Shown here: one piece after another, positions 1 through 5,782 of the stretch | Numbering within the stretch: position 1 is the stretch's first letter | Layout of the letters: each line of letters starts with the position of its first letter | Assembly: GCA_030044035.1 (NCBI GenBank) | Contig: JASHWN010000249.1 | Span: 1 to 5,782 of the forward strand | Length of the DNA stretch: 5,782 nucleotides | Source: Xanthobacteraceae bacterium | Lineage (GTDB): Bacteria; Pseudomonadota; Alphaproteobacteria; Rhizobiales; Xanthobacteraceae | Reading direction: 5' to 3' | Notes under the pieces: model-generated | The model's input: the letters and a program-made list of their open reading frames with translations, nothing else | What the model was told of the DNA's origin: nothing | The model's database searches: none | Translations under genes and position numbers: made by a program

Positions 1-391
1 AGAATTTGGCGTCCGGGTTGGCGGCCGCAAGGCGCGCCTTCAGCGCGGCCACGAAGGCGGTGCAACTCGCGGCGCGGTTCTCCGCCACGCGAAACCGCAC
101 AAGGTGGATTGAGTTGAGGAAAATCCGAGTGCCGTCACGACAATGCAGCACGTAGTCGAAGCGCCGCGGCAATTCGGCCGCCAACGGGCCCCAGACCTTG
201 GATTTGTACTCGTGGACCGCAACAATGTCGCGATAGGCCACAACGCCGGCGGATTTGTCGTCGCGCCATTCCAGGCCGTCGGTATCCAGCCGATAGCTCC
301 GCTCCGCGGAAAAAATACTCCGGCGAAAGGCGTGGCTGTGTTCGCGGGTTGCCTGGACGCTGGCCGAAACGTCATTCATCCGCGCAATCAT
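1..391 (-). CDS. Unrecognised protein, N-terminal 130 residues (runs off left edge)
   Basis: The frame is open from an ATG at 391-389 to the window edge, giving 130 residues without a stop. An in-frame TAG four codons before this ATG limits the start to Met1 or to Met5 (379-377); neither has a clear Shine-Dalgarno sequence. I do not recognise a family with confidence. The visible part is soluble in character and has no signal peptide. It alternates short beta-like stretches, for example YRLDTDGLEW (33-42), VVAYRDIVAVHEY (50-62), FDYVLHCRDGTRIFL (78-92) and IHLVRF (95-100), then has a probable amphipathic helix, CTAFVAALKARLAAA (110-124). This layout, with an aromatic-rich sheet followed by one helix, suggests a PH-like fold of the kind found at the N-terminus of some proteobacterial membrane proteins; that is inference only. 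The gene lies 93 bases after the GH15 gene on the same strand, with no convincing terminator between, so it may belong to the same transcript. It is clearly not OtsA, whose N-terminus would look quite different. Confidence 0.72.
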   Translation of the reverse strand, partial: MIARMNDVSASVQATREHSHAFRRSIFSAERSYRLDTDGLEWRDDKSAGVVAYRDIVAVHEYKSKVWGPLAAELPRRFDYVLHCRDGTRIFLNSIHLVRFRVAENRAASCTAFVAALKARLAAANPDAKF

Positions 392-484
392 ATAGTTGGG
401 CTAAACGCGAGGCAATTTACGGCCCGAATCGGGACTAAGCTCATGATCTCGACGGCCAGTCGGGACGCGTGTTTTGCCCAAGCG

Positions 485-2275
485 TCAACCGCGCCAATAG
501 CGATCCTCCCAGCTGCGCGACAGGCGCATCGCCGACAGAATGAGCCCGGCCATCGAGTAGGTCTGCGGGAAATTGCCCCACAGCGCGCCGGTCTGCGGAT
601 CGACGTCCTCGGACAACAATCCGTAGCGGTTGCGATGCTTGAGCGCGTCGTTGAACAGATCGCGCGCGGCGTCGCGGCGGCCGAGCGACCACAAGGCGTC
701 GATCAGCCAGAACCGGCAGATCAGGAACGCGGTGACCGGCATGCCGAAATCGTCGGCGCTGGCGTAGCGCATGACGTGCTTCTCGCGCACCAGCTCGCGC
801 TCCATGGCGGCGACGGTCGAGCCGAAGCGCGGATCGTCGACTTCGACGACGCCGAGGTCGGCGAGAAGGAGAACGCTGGCGTCGAGATCGTCGGAGCCGA
901 ACGCCGCCGTAAACGCGCCGCGCTTCTGATTCCAGGCGCGGTCGAGCAGCTCGGCATGAATCGGTTCGGCGACCGAGTTCCAGTATTTGGCGCGCGGCTC
1001 GAGTCCGATGCGCGCGGCGATGGCGGCGAGCCGCTGACAGCCGGCCCAGCACATGGCGGCCGAGTGGGTGTGGATGCGCTGGCGGCCGCGATATTCCCAG
1101 ATCCCGGCGTCGGGCTCGAATGCCTTCGCGGCGGCGCGGTGGCCGAGCGATTCCAAGAGCTTGAACATGCCCTCGTCGCCAGGCCGCGGCAGCCGACGAT
1201 CGAAGAACAACGGCATCGCCGCCAGAATGACGCTGCCGTAGGTGTCGTTTTGCGACTGATCCACCGCGGCATTGCCGATGCGCACCGGGCCGTCGCCGCG
1301 ATAGCCGGCCAGAAGCGGCGCGGTGCGTTCCTCGACCGAGGTGGTCGGCACCACGCTGTAGAGCGGGCGCAGCTCCTGATCGGGCTTCGAGGCAATGCTC
1401 AGCGTAAACGAGATGAACTCCTCCATGGTGCGGGTGGCGCCGATGCGGTTGAGCGCCTGGACGACGAAATAGGCGTCACGCAGCCAGCAATAGCGGTAGT
1501 CCCAGGTCCGGCCGGACCACGGCGCCTCCGGGATCGACGTGGTGTGCGCGGCGATGACGCCGCCGGTCTCGTCGAAATTCGACAGCTTCAACGTGATGGC
1601 GGCGCGGATGATCGCTTCCTGCCAATCGTAGGAAATCGAAAGGCGCCGCACCCAGTCCATCCAGTAATCGTGGGTGCGCTCCTGGAATTCCCGGCAGCTT
1701 TTTTGCAGATCGCCGGTGAACGGCTCGTCGGGGCCGAACACCAGATGCAGCGGCCGCGTCAGCACGAACGGCGCTTCGTTGTCGATCAGCGACAGCGGCG
1801 CGTCGGTGGTGAGCCGGATCACAGTTGCTTCGTTCGCATAGCGGATATGGTTGCTGCCGAGCGAACGATGCGGCAGCGGCTTGCCGTATTCGCAGGTCGG
1901 ACGCATGCGGATGGTGATGCGCGGCAGTCCGGCAACCGGCTCGACGATGCGATAGAGCTGCGGCGGCCGGAACACGCGCTCATACTGGCGAAAGCGCGGG
2001 GCGAAATCGGTGATGCGCACCTTGGCGCCGTGCCGATCGGTCAACACCGTGCTGACGATGGCGGTGTTGCGGACATATTCCGAGTGGAACTCGGCCACGT
2101 CGTCGAGGACGACGTCGGAGAAGCCCTTCTCCTCCTTGCCGGAGAGCAGGCGACAGAAGATCGGATCGCCGTCGAAGCGCGGATAGCACCACCAGACGAG
2201 CCGCGAGCACGGATCGACCAATGCGGCCGTGCGGCCGTTCCCGATCACGGCGAGATCAAGTCCATGATCGATCAT
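485..2275 (-). CDS. Glycoside hydrolase family 15 protein (glucoamylase/trehalase-like)
   Basis: A 596-residue cytoplasmic protein (no signal peptide) with the full two-domain layout of bacterial GH15 enzymes. An N-terminal beta-sandwich domain spans about residues 1-200 and starts with the typical IGNGRTAALVDPCSRLVWWC segment (11-30). A C-terminal (alpha/alpha)6 barrel follows, from about 215 to 590. Barrel signatures are WDYRYCWLRDA (258-268), DAGIWEYRG (389-397) carrying the probable general acid Glu394, and LLSEDVDPQTG (553-563) carrying the probable general base Glu556, followed by GNFPQTYSMAGLI (567-579). Length and motif order are normal, so the enzyme is probably active. Family members are inverting hydrolases that release glucose from alpha-glucosides; some mycobacterial relatives are phosphate-dependent trehalases, others act on maltodextrins. 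Which applies here cannot be read from sequence. The ATG overlaps the otsB stop as ATGA, implying translational coupling, so a role in trehalose or storage-glucan turnover is the natural inference. Family assignment is sure, substrate is not. Confidence 0.95.
   Translation of the reverse strand: MIDHGLDLAVIGNGRTAALVDPCSRLVWWCYPRFDGDPIFCRLLSGKEEKGFSDVVLDDVAEFHSEYVRNTAIVSTVLTDRHGAKVRITDFAPRFRQYERVFRPPQLYRIVEPVAGLPRITIRMRPTCEYGKPLPHRSLGSNHIRYANEATVIRLTTDAPLSLIDNEAPFVLTRPLHLVFGPDEPFTGDLQKSCREFQERTHDYWMDWVRRLSISYDWQEAIIRAAITLKLSNFDETGGVIAAHTTSIPEAPWSGRTWDYRYCWLRDAYFVVQALNRIGATRTMEEFISFTLSIASKPDQELRPLYSVVPTTSVEERTAPLLAGYRGDGPVRIGNAAVDQSQNDTYGSVILAAMPLFFDRRLPRPGDEGMFKLLESLGHRAAAKAFEPDAGIWEYRGRQRIHTHSAAMCWAGCQRLAAIAARIGLEPRAKYWNSVAEPIHAELLDRAWNQKRGAFTAAFGSDDLDASVLLLADLGVVEVDDPRFGSTVAAMERELVREKHVMRYASADDFGMPVTAFLICRFWLIDALWSLGRRDAARDLFNDALKHRNRYGLLSEDVDPQTGALWGNFPQTYSMAGLILSAMRLSRSWEDRYWRG
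2264..2275. other. 12-bp perfect palindrome at the GH15 start codon
   Basis: ATGATCGATCAT reads identically on both strands and forms the first four codons of the GH15 gene; its end also contains the otsB stop. In the mRNA it could fold into at most a four-pair stem with a four-base loop covering the start codon. This is weak and may simply reflect the codons for Met-Ile-Asp-His. No function is claimed. Confidence 0.3.
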
Positions 2276-3078
2276 TGCGTCTCGCCCAAGCCTTCAGCAG
2301 CGACCTGCGCCAGCCAGGTGCGAACGGCTTCCGGCGTGTCGAAGTGGCCGTCCACCGCAGCGTCGATGCCGCCGACCGAATAGGATTGGCCGCCGAATTG
2401 CGGGATGACGCCGAACACCGTCAGGTCGGTGGTGTCGTCGCCGATGAAAATCGGCCGGCGGCCGGTAAACGGCGGGCACCGCATCAGATCGCACACGGCT
2501 TTGCCCTTGTTGGTGGCCGCCGGTTTGATGTCGACCATCAGCTTGCCGGGCAGGATTTCCACCGCCTCGTCCCCGGCGTCGGCGCAAATCTTGCGGACCG
2601 CCGCCAGGACCTCAGCGCCCTTGTCGGGCGCCAGCCGATAATGCAGCGCCAGCGAGTAGCCCTTGTCCTCGACCAAGATGCCGCGGCCGAGTTCCGCGAC
2701 CGTTGCCAGTTTGCGCTTGAGTGCTTTGCTGAGCGGCTGCGTGCGCGATTGCACCTCGCCGTCGCCGCTCACTCGCATTTCGGCGCCGTGAACGCCGATA
2801 GCCGCGAGCTGCAGGGGAGAAAAAATCAAGTCGATCTCGTTGAGCGAGCGGCCGCTGACCAACGCCAGTGCGCCGCCGGTGAGGTCGGCAAGGCGCGTCA
2901 GCGTCCGCCGCAGCCCGATTGGAACCCAGACCTGTCGCGGCGACGGCGCCAGATCCAGAAGCGTGCCGTCGATGTCGAGCAGGAAGGCGCGATCGCGCAG
3001 GTCCGTCAACAGCGGTGGGGGCGTAGCAATGTCCATGGCCTCAATGGCGCGACTCGAAATGCGCAATCCCCTTGGCAC
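2272..3078 (-). CDS. otsB: Trehalose-6-phosphate phosphatase OtsB
   Basis: A 268-residue cytoplasmic phosphatase of the haloacid dehalogenase (HAD) superfamily. It removes phosphate from trehalose-6-phosphate to give trehalose, a compatible solute, using Mg2+. All four HAD motifs are visible: I, LDIDGTLLDLAP (34-45) with nucleophile Asp35 and acid/base Asp37; II, SGRS (75-78); III, Lys191 within TNKGKA (189-194); IV, GDDTTD (213-218). The trehalose-phosphatase features GVHGAEMR (95-102) and GKLMVDIKP (178-186) also fit. The start is uncertain. A GTG at 3078 lies 16 bases after the transporter stop and has a G-rich stretch (GTGGGGG) upstream. An ATG at 3036 would give 254 residues and place the nucleophile at residue 21, close to its position in E. 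coli OtsB, but its GAGG is only two bases away. The gene overlaps the GH15 gene by four bases. The partner synthase otsA is absent from the window. Confidence 0.95.
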   Translation of the reverse strand: MPRGLRISSRAIEAMDIATPPPLLTDLRDRAFLLDIDGTLLDLAPSPRQVWVPIGLRRTLTRLADLTGGALALVSGRSLNEIDLIFSPLQLAAIGVHGAEMRVSGDGEVQSRTQPLSKALKRKLATVAELGRGILVEDKGYSLALHYRLAPDKGAEVLAAVRKICADAGDEAVEILPGKLMVDIKPAATNKGKAVCDLMRCPPFTGRRPIFIGDDTTDLTVFGVIPQFGGQSYSVGGIDAAVDGHFDTPEAVRTWLAQVAAEGLGETQ

Positions 3079-3094
3079 GTCCGGCCCCCACTTT

Positions 3095-4645
3095 TCAATC
3101 GACGAATGCCAGCGGCCGGCTCACCGCTTCGAGCGGCTTGCGCTCGGCGGCAACGCCCCAGACCGCCTGCACGGCGGCGGCCGCCACCATCAGGATCGCA
3201 CCGATCCAGTAGCCTATGGCGACGCTCGACCGCGAGCCGGTGTTGATCAGAAAGCCGAACAGCAGCGGCCCGGCAATACCGCCGACGCCGGTGCCGATGG
3301 CGTAAAAGAACGCGATGGCGAGCGCGCGCAGTTCGAGCGGAAATATTTCGCTCACCGTCAGATAGGCCGAGCTGGCCGCCGCCGAGGCAAAGAAGAACAC
3401 GATCATCCATGCGGCGGTGAGCTGCTGCGCCGAGAGCAGGTTCTTGCTGAACAGAAAGGCGGTGACGGCGAGCAGCGCCCCGGACAGCGCATAGGTCGAG
3501 CCGATCATGATCCGACGCCCGACCGTGTCGAACAGGCGGCCGAGCAGCAGCGGCCCGAGCACATTGCCGGCCGCAAACGGCAGGATGTACCAGCCGACCT
3601 GGTCGACCGGAGCGCGGTAAAAATCGACCAGGATCAGCGCATAGGTGAAGAATATCGCATTGTAGAAGAACGCCTGCGCGACCATCAGACTCAAGCCCAC
3701 CAAGGTGCGCTGGCGGAACGTCACGAACAGCGCGCGCGCTACTTCGCGCAGCGGCGTGTGATCGCGCGTGCGCAGGCGCACGCGCTTGTACTCCCCACCG
3801 TCTTGGCTGGTGCCGGCCCTGCCGGCAGCGCGCGCCGAGCCGGAGAACTGCGCTTCGATGCCGCTGACGACGCGCTTCGCCTCCTGTGTTCTGCCGTGTG
3901 TCACCAGCCAGCGCGGGCTTTCCGGAATCCACAATCGCATCATTACGATCACAACTCCGATAGTAGCGCCGATCAGAAATGCGAGCCGCCAACCGATCGC
4001 CGGATTGATGAATGCCGGATCGAGCAACACAATGGAGCCGCCGGCGCCCAATGCCGCGCCCAGCCAAAAACTGCCGTTGATCATAAGATCAGTCCAGCCG
4101 CGCAGCCGGGCCGGGATAAGCTCCTGGATTGTCGAATTGATGGCAGTGTACTCGCCGCCGATGCCGGCGCCGGTGAAAAAACGGAACAGTACGAAGCTCC
4201 AAAAGTTCCACGACAGGCCGGTCGCCGCGGTGGCCAGAAGATAGACGATCAGCGTCACGGTGAAGAGTTTTTTGCGGCCGAGACGATCGGTGAGCCAACC
4301 GAAGAAAAACGCGCCGAGCGCCGCGCCGGCAAGATAGCAGCTGCTCGCCAGGCCGACCTCGGCATTGCTCAGGCCGAGCCCCGAGCTTTGCTTCAGCTCG
4401 CCCGACAGCGAACCGGCCAGCGTGACTTCGAGCCCGTCGAGAATCCAGGTGATGCCCAGCGCCACGATGACGAGCACGTGAAAGCGGCCGAACGGCAGCG
4501 CGTCGAGCCGCGCCGGAATATCGGTTTCGACGATGCTGCCGGGCGGAGCTGCGACCGGCTCCGGTGCCCGCTTATGCTGCGGCGGGAGGGGCGCTGCCGC
4601 GGCGGAGTCCGGATGCGGCAATCGATTGCCAGCGGCTGAAATCAT
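3095..4645 (-). CDS. MFS transporter, sugar-porter-like
   Basis: A 516-residue inner-membrane transporter with twelve predicted membrane segments in two six-helix halves (roughly 56-239 and 312-498), joined by a charged cytoplasmic loop (about 240-310). Major facilitator motifs are clear: GWLTDRLGRKK (116-126) between segments 2 and 3 and its repeat GRLFDTVGRR (369-378) in the second half; RFFTGAGIGGEYTAINSTIQ (155-174) around segment 4; PESPRWL (241-247) after segment 6; and SEIFPLELRA (432-441) after segment 10. The last two are typical of sugar-porter and metabolite:H+ symporter-like groups. Substrate and direction are unknown; sugars, polyols and aromatic acids are all carried by relatives. 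The first 50 or so residues are a Pro/Ala-rich cytoplasmic tail, longer than usual, so a later start is possible, though the stress promoter position fits the ATG at 4645. A weak GGGAA lies 10 bases upstream of that ATG. It is the first gene of the run leading into otsB, 16 bases away, suggesting a link to trehalose or osmotic stress physiology. Confidence 0.93.
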   Translation of the reverse strand: MISAAGNRLPHPDSAAAAPLPPQHKRAPEPVAAPPGSIVETDIPARLDALPFGRFHVLVIVALGITWILDGLEVTLAGSLSGELKQSSGLGLSNAEVGLASSCYLAGAALGAFFFGWLTDRLGRKKLFTVTLIVYLLATAATGLSWNFWSFVLFRFFTGAGIGGEYTAINSTIQELIPARLRGWTDLMINGSFWLGAALGAGGSIVLLDPAFINPAIGWRLAFLIGATIGVVIVMMRLWIPESPRWLVTHGRTQEAKRVVSGIEAQFSGSARAAGRAGTSQDGGEYKRVRLRTRDHTPLREVARALFVTFRQRTLVGLSLMVAQAFFYNAIFFTYALILVDFYRAPVDQVGWYILPFAAGNVLGPLLLGRLFDTVGRRIMIGSTYALSGALLAVTAFLFSKNLLSAQQLTAAWMIVFFFASAAASSAYLTVSEIFPLELRALAIAFFYAIGTGVGGIAGPLLFGFLINTGSRSSVAIGYWIGAILMVAAAAVQAVWGVAAERKPLEAVSRPLAFVD

Positions 4646-4681
4646 CGCGCAATGCTTCCCAGCCCGTGCTGCCCGTGCGTC

Positions 4682-4706
4682 AACGCCCCGCCCGAAGGGC
4701 TGTTCC
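4682..4706 (-). promoter_or_regulatory. Predicted EcfG-type general stress response promoter for the MFS-otsB-GH15 operon
   Basis: Read on the minus strand, GGAAC (4706-4702) is followed by exactly 16 bases and then CGTT (4685-4682). This is a perfect match to the GGAAC-N16/17-CGTT consensus recognised by the alphaproteobacterial general stress sigma factor (EcfG, called RpoE2 in Sinorhizobium), controlled by PhyR and NepR. Transcription would start near 4675, leaving a leader of about 30 bases before the transporter ATG at 4645. Trehalose genes are known members of this regulon in several rhizobia, which agrees with otsB being in the operon. I checked the other minus-strand GGAAC sites I noticed (inside the GH15 and otsB genes) and none has CGTT at the right distance. 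The match is direct; the regulation is inferred. Confidence 0.72.
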
Positions 4707-5081
4707 GAAGCGCCGTCCGGCGCCGGCCATGCGACCGTTCAAGCATTGGGTTGACTTCGAATCCATTTGGGACGATTGGCTACGTTGATCGGTGCAGTGT
4801 TGTCCCGAAGGGGAATAAGAACGCCGCCGCGGCGGGGATCGCGTCGGCAGTCTGTCGCCGGACGAGCCATCGCGTGCCCAGCGCGGTGCGCCACTCCCAA
4901 GGCGGCGTGCCCTTCAAGGCAGCCGAGCCCGCCTGAACGAAAGCGGCATGATGACGAGCTGCGTTAACCCTGCGACGGAAGTCGCAATGCCAGCACGCAT
5001 CGATAGACGCATAGCGACCACAAACGGCAGCAACGCGCGCGAGTGCCGCTCCGGCAGGAGCGCGGCTGCGACCTCGACTCG

Positions 5082-5119
5082 TGTTTGCGCAACTCATGTT
5101 TGCGCAACTCATGTTTGCG
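5082..5119 (+). repeat. 15-bp tandem repeat, about 2.5 copies, just upstream of the CLC start
   Basis: The unit TGTTTGCGCAACTCA occurs exactly at 5082-5096 and 5097-5111, and a third, partial copy (TGTTTGCG) runs to 5119. Each full unit contains the 8-bp palindrome TTGCGCAA (5085-5092 and 5100-5107). The 15-bp period keeps the reading frame, and the unit junctions create ATG codons at 5096 and 5111 in frame with the CLC gene, plus a GTG at 5081. If translated, the repeats would add short MFAQL units to the protein. It may be a regulator binding site, a slippage tract that alters the leader or N-terminus, or chance duplication. Confidence 0.85.
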
Positions 5120-5134
5120 TCAGGCGAGTGCGAC

Positions 5135-5782
5135 ATGGCTCAGACGCACGCTGATCCGGCAGCCTATCCGCTGCGACCGCCCGGCCGATGGCCCTGGTCT
5201 ACGCTGACGCGGCTTGCCGGCCGCCTGGAGATTCCGCGGCGGCTGCGCGCGCTGGTCAGAGCGCGGGAATCAAGCCTGATCGCGCTGGCGATGCTGGTGG
5301 GCACCATAGCCGGCCTGGTCGTTGCCGCCATGGGCACCATGGTCGACCTGCTGCACGAGATTTTTTTCAACCTGCAGCATGACGAACGCTTGTCGGCTCG
5401 GCTGTCGCTCAACCCGGTCTTGGCGCTGTGCGTGCCGCTGCTCGGCGGCCTGCTGTTCGGTGCGGCGACCGAGATGATCAGGCGCTGGCGTCCGGAGCGC
5501 GAGGTCGACCCGATCGAAGCCAACGCGCTGCACGGCGGCCGCATGTCGCTGCTCGGCAGCATGATCGTGGCGGCGCAGACGATCTGGTCGAGCGGGGTCG
5601 GCGCCGCGGTCGGACTGGAGGCCGGCTATACCCAGGCGGCGAGCGGCATCGCCTCGCGGATCGGCGCGGCGTTTCGTCTGCGCCGCGGCGACCTGCGCAT
5701 TCTGGTCGGCTGCGGCGCGGCGGCCGGAATCGCCGGCGCCTTCGGCGCGCCGCTCGCCGGCGCGTTCTATGGCTTCGAGCTG
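5135..5782 (+). CDS. CLC-family chloride channel/transporter, N-terminal 216 residues (runs off right edge)
   Basis: The frame is open for exactly 216 codons from an ATG at 5135 to the window edge. The chosen ATG has AGGCGAG six bases upstream; in-frame starts at 5111, 5096 and 5081 lie inside the tandem repeat and lack a Shine-Dalgarno sequence. An Arg-rich cytoplasmic N-terminus (1-45) is followed by a long hydrophobic helix (about 46-80) and further membrane helices (about 94-112, 138-170 and 188-212). Family landmarks are GLEAGYTQ (160-167), the counterpart of the classical GREGPxxQ filter, with Glu162 at the gating-glutamate position, and GCGAAAGIAGAFGAPLAGAF (192-211), the counterpart of GAAAGLAAAFNAPLAG. 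Where classical CLCs have the anion-coordinating GSGIPE, this protein has VDPIEANALHGG (124-135), so the central anion site differs. Members move chloride or other anions across the inner membrane as channels or as anion/H+ antiporters; which type this is cannot be told here. The C-terminal half and any CBS domains are outside the window. Confidence 0.88.
   Translation, partial: MAQTHADPAAYPLRPPGRWPWSTLTRLAGRLEIPRRLRALVRARESSLIALAMLVGTIAGLVVAAMGTMVDLLHEIFFNLQHDERLSARLSLNPVLALCVPLLGGLLFGAATEMIRRWRPEREVDPIEANALHGGRMSLLGSMIVAAQTIWSSGVGAAVGLEAGYTQAASGIASRIGAAFRLRRGDLRILVGCGAAAGIAGAFGAPLAGAFYGFEL

Larger units (their letters stand above)
4646..5134. other. Divergent intergenic region between the trehalose operon and the CLC gene
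   Basis: About 490 bases without a gene I can support. The left end holds the stress promoter for the leftward operon and its short leader. The right end holds a 15-bp tandem repeat directly before the CLC start. The middle (about 4710-5080) has several overlapping short open frames on both strands, up to 118 codons, but their translations are rich in Arg, Ala, Ser and Cys, show no recognisable domain and lack good ribosome-binding sites. A TTGACT at 4751-4756 resembles a -35 box pointing toward the CLC gene, but no matching -10 follows. No tRNA, riboswitch or terminator was seen. For two genes reading away from each other this spacer is long, so a small RNA or a decayed gene here is possible but not shown. 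Confidence 0.6.

Noticed and set aside
423..433. CCCGAATCGGG inverted repeat between the GH15 gene and the left-edge gene as a terminator
   Set aside because: It has only four pairs with a three-base loop and no T-tract on either strand, so it does not support ending the transcript there.
143..2383. A 746-codon open frame on the plus strand opposite the GH15 gene
   Set aside because: It lies antisense to a gene with complete GH15 motifs, extends across the GH15/otsB junction and into the left-edge gene, and its translation is rich in Arg, Ala, Gly, His and Gln without any domain. This is the usual shadow of high-GC codon bias.
3006..4067. A 353-codon minus-strand open frame overlapping MFS and otsB in another phase
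   Set aside because: The overlapping MFS frame carries all family motifs; this one is Arg/Ala-rich and starts inside it, so it is an out-of-phase shadow.
2840..4639. A 599-codon plus-strand open frame opposite the MFS and otsB genes
   Set aside because: It crosses two clearly real minus-strand genes and its translation is a low-complexity charged sequence (Arg, Gln, Glu, Ala) with no recognisable domain.
4690..4700. GCCCGAAGGGC inverted repeat as a possible terminator
   Set aside because: The stem has four pairs and no T-run follows. It lies inside the 16-base spacer of the predicted stress promoter, upstream of both flanking genes, where a terminator makes little sense.
4751..4790. TTGACT at 4751-4756 as a housekeeping promoter for the CLC gene
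   Set aside because: The bases 16-18 positions downstream (around GATTGGC) do not resemble a -10 box, and the site is almost 400 bases from the CLC start.
4824..4835. CCGCCGCGGCGG perfect palindrome in the intergenic region
   Set aside because: Short GC-only palindromes are common in DNA of this composition, and nothing nearby suggests an operator or terminator.
4780..5136. A 118-codon minus-strand open frame in the intergenic region
   Set aside because: Its start overlaps the CLC start and reads the tandem repeat as Met-Ser-Cys-Ala-Asn units. There is no domain and no good ribosome-binding site. It cannot be excluded as a young or decayed gene, but the sequence does not support it.

Overview
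The window is high-GC bacterial DNA with tightly packed genes. Long open frames opposite the real genes are the usual by-product of strong third-position GC bias. Gene content and a GGAAC-N16-CGTT promoter suggest an alphaproteobacterium of the order Hyphomicrobiales, most likely near Bradyrhizobium or Rhodopseudomonas. That placement is inferred from recognised families, not from a database search.

The left four-fifths is one leftward (minus-strand) gene run. In transcription order it holds: a major facilitator superfamily (MFS) transporter of sugar-porter type (4645 to 3095); a trehalose-6-phosphate phosphatase, OtsB (3078 to 2272); a glycoside hydrolase family 15 protein of the glucoamylase/trehalase-like group (2275 to 485); and, after 93 bases, an unrecognised protein that runs off the left edge (391 to 1). 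OtsB and the GH15 protein overlap by four bases (ATGA), and the transporter and otsB are 16 bases apart, so at least the first three genes look like one operon. A perfect match to the alphaproteobacterial general-stress sigma factor (EcfG/RpoE2 type) consensus lies 37 bases upstream of the transporter start and points into this operon.

The working picture is a stress-induced trehalose module. OtsB makes trehalose from trehalose-6-phosphate, the GH15 enzyme hydrolyses an alpha-glucoside (possibly trehalose or a maltodextrin), and the transporter moves a sugar or other small solute. The synthase OtsA, which would supply the OtsB substrate, is not in the window. Transporter substrate and GH15 specificity cannot be read from sequence alone.

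A divergent intergenic region of about 490 bases (4646-5134) separates the operon from a rightward CLC-family chloride channel/transporter gene that starts at 5135 and runs off the right edge. Just before that start is a 15-bp tandem repeat of about 2.5 copies whose units each carry an in-frame potential start codon and the palindrome TTGCGCAA or part of it. The CLC protein keeps the gating-glutamate position but has DPIEAN where classical CLCs have GSGIP. No RNA gene, insertion sequence or CRISPR array was seen. Most of the window is recognisable metabolism and transport; the stress promoter, the repeat and the atypical CLC are the parts most worth checking.
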